A DNA stretch of 25,714 bases, taken from positions 1-25,714 of the forward strand of contig DASTGO010000287.1 of the NCBI GenBank assembly GCA_035719045.1, given 5' to 3'. Under the pieces are notes generated by a model that did no database searches, was not told where the DNA came from, and was given only the letters and a program-made list of their open reading frames with translations. This DNA comes from DASTGO01 sp035719045 (GTDB lineage Bacteria; Actinomycetota; Actinomycetes; Actinomycetales; Kineosporiaceae). Every line of letters starts with the position of its first letter. Position 1 is the first letter of the stretch. This document shows, piece by piece, positions 23,956 to 25,714 of this stretch. Both the position numbers and the translations under genes were made by a program.

Positions 23956-24378
23956 GTGACACAGGAGGCACTCGGGCCAGAGGACTACGAGTCGGTGCAG
24001 CGCGCTGAGGAACTCCTACGGGCAAGGGGCTTGTCCCAACGGATCACCTTGAACGAGGCCACGACGGCATGGCGGCAGCTCGTCGACCAGGTCGAGGGAG
24101 GCTACGGATGGTGTGTCGACGAGTACACCAACGATCTGACCGCCCGAGACTGGCTGGACGAGGCCTGGCCCGTGCTCACGTCGCGGGTGCGCGCCGCCCG
24201 GGAGCCGGAGCTCGCAGCCATTGACGCACGGTTCCGGGCAGCCACGACGGACGACGACGGGGAACTTCTCGCCCACTTCTTCCGCGTTGGTCGTCGGTCT
24301 GGCTGGTGGTGGCGCCGCCGGCCCTTGCACCTGGTGGGGCAGTTCGCCGAGGACGCCCGTCGAGCGGGAGTGCTGTAG
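23956..24378 (+). CDS. Conserved-looking acidic protein of unknown function
   Basis: A 140-residue protein. GTG at 23956 is chosen because the sequence becomes protein-like from there (VTQEALGPEDYESVQRAEEL); the ribosome binding site is weak and a start at 23932 is possible. It is largely helical, with TLNEATTAWRQLVDQVEGGY, then GWCVDEYTNDLTARDWLDEA and AAIDARFRAATTDD. The pattern GYxWxVxEYxNDLxxRDWL recalls small actinobacterial proteins annotated hypothetical. No enzymatic motif or TM segment is seen. It could be an immunity or stress protein, but nothing in the context shows it. Confidence 0.75.
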   Translation: MTQEALGPEDYESVQRAEELLRARGLSQRITLNEATTAWRQLVDQVEGGYGWCVDEYTNDLTARDWLDEAWPVLTSRVRAAREPELAAIDARFRAATTDDDGELLAHFFRVGRRSGWWWRRRPLHLVGQFAEDARRAGVL

Positions 24379-24384
24379 CGGGCC

Positions 24385-24406
24385 GTCCCGTCGCGCGCGC
24401 CGGGAC
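24385..24406 (+). terminator. Weak hairpin after the 140-aa gene
   Basis: GTCCCG (24385-24390) and CGGGAC (24401-24406) pair around a ten-base loop, seven bases past the stop. No T-run. Confidence 0.35.
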
Positions 24407-24420
24407 CGGAGCCATCCCCG

Positions 24421-24631
24421 GCACCCTTCCGCGGTGTCAGGGGCGAAGATCCGTTGCGTATCAAGGGCTGGCAGAGTTCATCGGCACCACCAACCCCGGT
24501 CGACGGTTGTGGGGTTGTGGAACGGATAGCGCGTGAGGCGCTGTACGAAGCGGCGGTGGCTGCACAGCGCTGCTCCTCGGCCGGGGCGCAGGGTTCCCGT
24601 GCGGGTCAGTGGCGTAGACGGGTGTGCAGGC
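24421..24631 (+). repeat. Right copy of the diverged ~0.2-kb direct repeat
   Basis: Matches 19171-19391 in its first ~65 and last ~95 bases. Relative to the left copy it has lost one base after CTGCACAG (about 24569), which breaks the coding-like frame. The two starts are 5250 bases apart. Confidence 0.7.
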
Positions 24632-24792
24632 TGTAGCGGCCGTCTTCTGGCTCGTGACCGGATGGTCGCGCCCTGCGCTGATCGAGTGAATCCCGAGCAG
24701 ATGGCTTCGAGGGCTGCGGGAGATCTGACATACAAGAAACGGCATCTGCGAGAGCGGCCGTCCCGGCCCCGAAGAGCGGAGTACTTCCTTCC

Positions 24793-25179
24793 ATGCGCTT
24801 GTTCACCCGCACGCGAGTCCTCTTGGCGACCCTGGGGCTCGCCGTTGCCGCCGGAACCGCTGCCATTGCCGTTCCCGGCAGTGCCCAGGCGTTCGCCTTC
24901 GGCACGCACAACGTCATGGTGTTGGCCCCCAGCGGTGTCCACAGCATCCTCTACATCACCGCCACTCAGACTGACCCCAACTTCATCGTGTGCCGCACGA
25001 TCAGCGGGCACCGCGACGGTCAGTGGGTGAGCGGCAACCAGGGCGTGGTCAACGACGCTCCGGTCAGGATGATCACCTTCTCGTCCTACAACTGCACCGA
25101 TGGATTCATGAAGGCCACCGGACAGTGGACGTCACCGCGTTATGACGGCCTGACCAACTGGTGGGTGAACCTGTACTAG
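24793..25179 (+). CDS. Small secreted protein, unknown function
   Basis: A 128-residue protein. The N-terminus is a clear Sec signal peptide: MRLFTRTR, then a hydrophobic core LLATLGLAVAAGTAAIAV and a cleavage site after SAQA near residue 33. The mature part of about 95 residues contains two Cys (FIVCRTI and YNCTDG) that may form a disulfide, with beta-rich sequence and an aromatic end NWWVNLY. GGAG is 11 bases upstream of the ATG. I do not recognise the family; small inhibitors or surface-exposed proteins of actinobacteria look like this. It is a single-gene transcript closed by a strong terminator. Confidence 0.85.
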   Translation: MRLFTRTRVLLATLGLAVAAGTAAIAVPGSAQAFAFGTHNVMVLAPSGVHSILYITATQTDPNFIVCRTISGHRDGQWVSGNQGVVNDAPVRMITFSSYNCTDGFMKATGQWTSPRYDGLTNWWVNLY

Positions 25180-25212
25180 TTCGACCCTGATCGCCCTGGA
25201 TCAACCTGGGGC

Positions 25213-25264
25213 GAACGATGGTGAGGGCTGATCACCAACATGGTGATCAGCCCTCACATCGTTC
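25213..25264 (+). terminator. Very long terminator hairpin (24 bp, one bulge)
   Basis: Bases 25213-25237 and 25241-25264 pair over 24 bp with a single bulged G and a three-base loop (ACA). It lies 34 bases after the secreted-protein stop. The next bases are TCCTCGG, with no T-run. Confidence 0.8.
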
Positions 25265-25652
25265 TCCTCGGCCCACCCGTTCCTTCCCGACTCACATGGC
25301 GCAAGGTCGAGCCTCGGGGGCTGGTCCAGTGCGAGGGGTCAACCATCACCTGGCAGAGATCCGTCAAATGATCACCTGTCACATCACAAACGCCTGTTGA
25401 TCGAGCCGTGAGCCGTGTCCTCCGTCGGATGATGCGCGACAGTTCTCCGCCATCGGTTGCTGAGTTGGACGAGAACGACGCCGAGAGCTACGGGCACAGC
25501 CGGAGCGAGGGCCGGCACGCCGGCATGGCGGGTCGTGGTGACGGCGGCCCGGGGACAAATGGGGCTCTCCTGACTGATCAAGCCCAGCTGGGTCGGACCG
25601 GGGCGCCCTGCCAGGATTGCTCCTGGTGGGTTTCCCCGGCCCGCCCGCCGAA
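25265..25652. other. No clear gene
   Basis: A - strand frame at 25384-25581 contains one TM-like run (ALAPAVPVALGVVLVQLSN) but has no ribosome binding site and mixed third-position bases. It could be a remnant of a membrane protein gene. Nothing else is seen. Confidence 0.35.
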
Positions 25653-25680
25653 CCCGGCGTGCCCATTACTGGGCACCGGG
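25653..25680. terminator. Inverted repeat near the right edge
   Basis: GTGCCCA (25659-25665) and TGGGCAC (25670-25676) pair around TTAC, extended by CCCGG/CGGG with one bulge. A compact stable hairpin, direction unknown because the neighbouring gene is outside the window. Confidence 0.45.
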
Positions 25681-25714
25681 CTCTCCACGCGCCTTGCCGG
25701 TTGGTCAGCCGTTG

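Overview
The window is high-GC DNA whose codons strongly prefer G or C in the third position. It carries a PASTA-type Ser/Thr kinase, GTG starts and a Pro/Gly/Tyr-rich DUF4328 protein, all of which point to an actinobacterium (Actinomycetota). Genus cannot be fixed from the sequence alone. No rRNA, intact tRNA or CRISPR array is visible.

Region A (1-18.8 kb) is compact chromosomal DNA with mostly intact genes. In order it holds: a secreted Gln/Asn-repeat protein running off the left edge (-); a Ser/Thr kinase with two PASTA domains (+) and a small conserved protein (+); a translationally coupled pair of a stand-alone Aer-type PAS protein and a leaderless PhnD-like binding protein (+); a membrane-anchored GH18 protein (-) divergent from a large cellulose-synthase-like GT2 (+); a RibD_C/dihydrofolate-reductase-fold protein (-); a multi-pass membrane GGDEF-EAL protein (+); a DUF4328 membrane protein (-); a glycerophosphodiester phosphodiesterase (-); and a fused CDP-glycerol glycerophosphotransferase/nucleotidyltransferase (-). 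The themes are cell envelope polymer synthesis (GT2/GH18, teichoic-acid-type enzyme, GDPD) and signalling (kinase, PAS, c-di-GMP). Convergent gene ends are separated by strong perfect inverted repeats.

Region B (about 19.15-24.65 kb) looks like a decayed genomic island. It is bracketed by two diverged direct repeats of about 0.2 kb. It holds an orphan two-TM SLATT-domain gene with visibly lower GC, and a tyrosine integrase broken by frameshifts and an internal deletion. The integrase remnant lies head-to-head with a 5'-truncated sigma-like gene. Also present are an XRE regulator with an operator-like inverted repeat, a tRNA-3'-end-like segment that could be an old attachment core, and a three-gene leftward operon of small proteins, the middle one frameshifted. 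The last gene is an uncharacterised 140-aa protein.

Region C (24.65-25.7 kb) holds a small secreted protein followed by a very long terminator hairpin, then apparently non-coding DNA.

The best candidates for undescribed biology are the PAS/PhnD-like coupled pair, the orphan SLATT gene in the decayed island, and the fused glycerophosphotransferase-nucleotidyltransferase next to a GDPD. All functions are inferred from reading sequence; no search was run.
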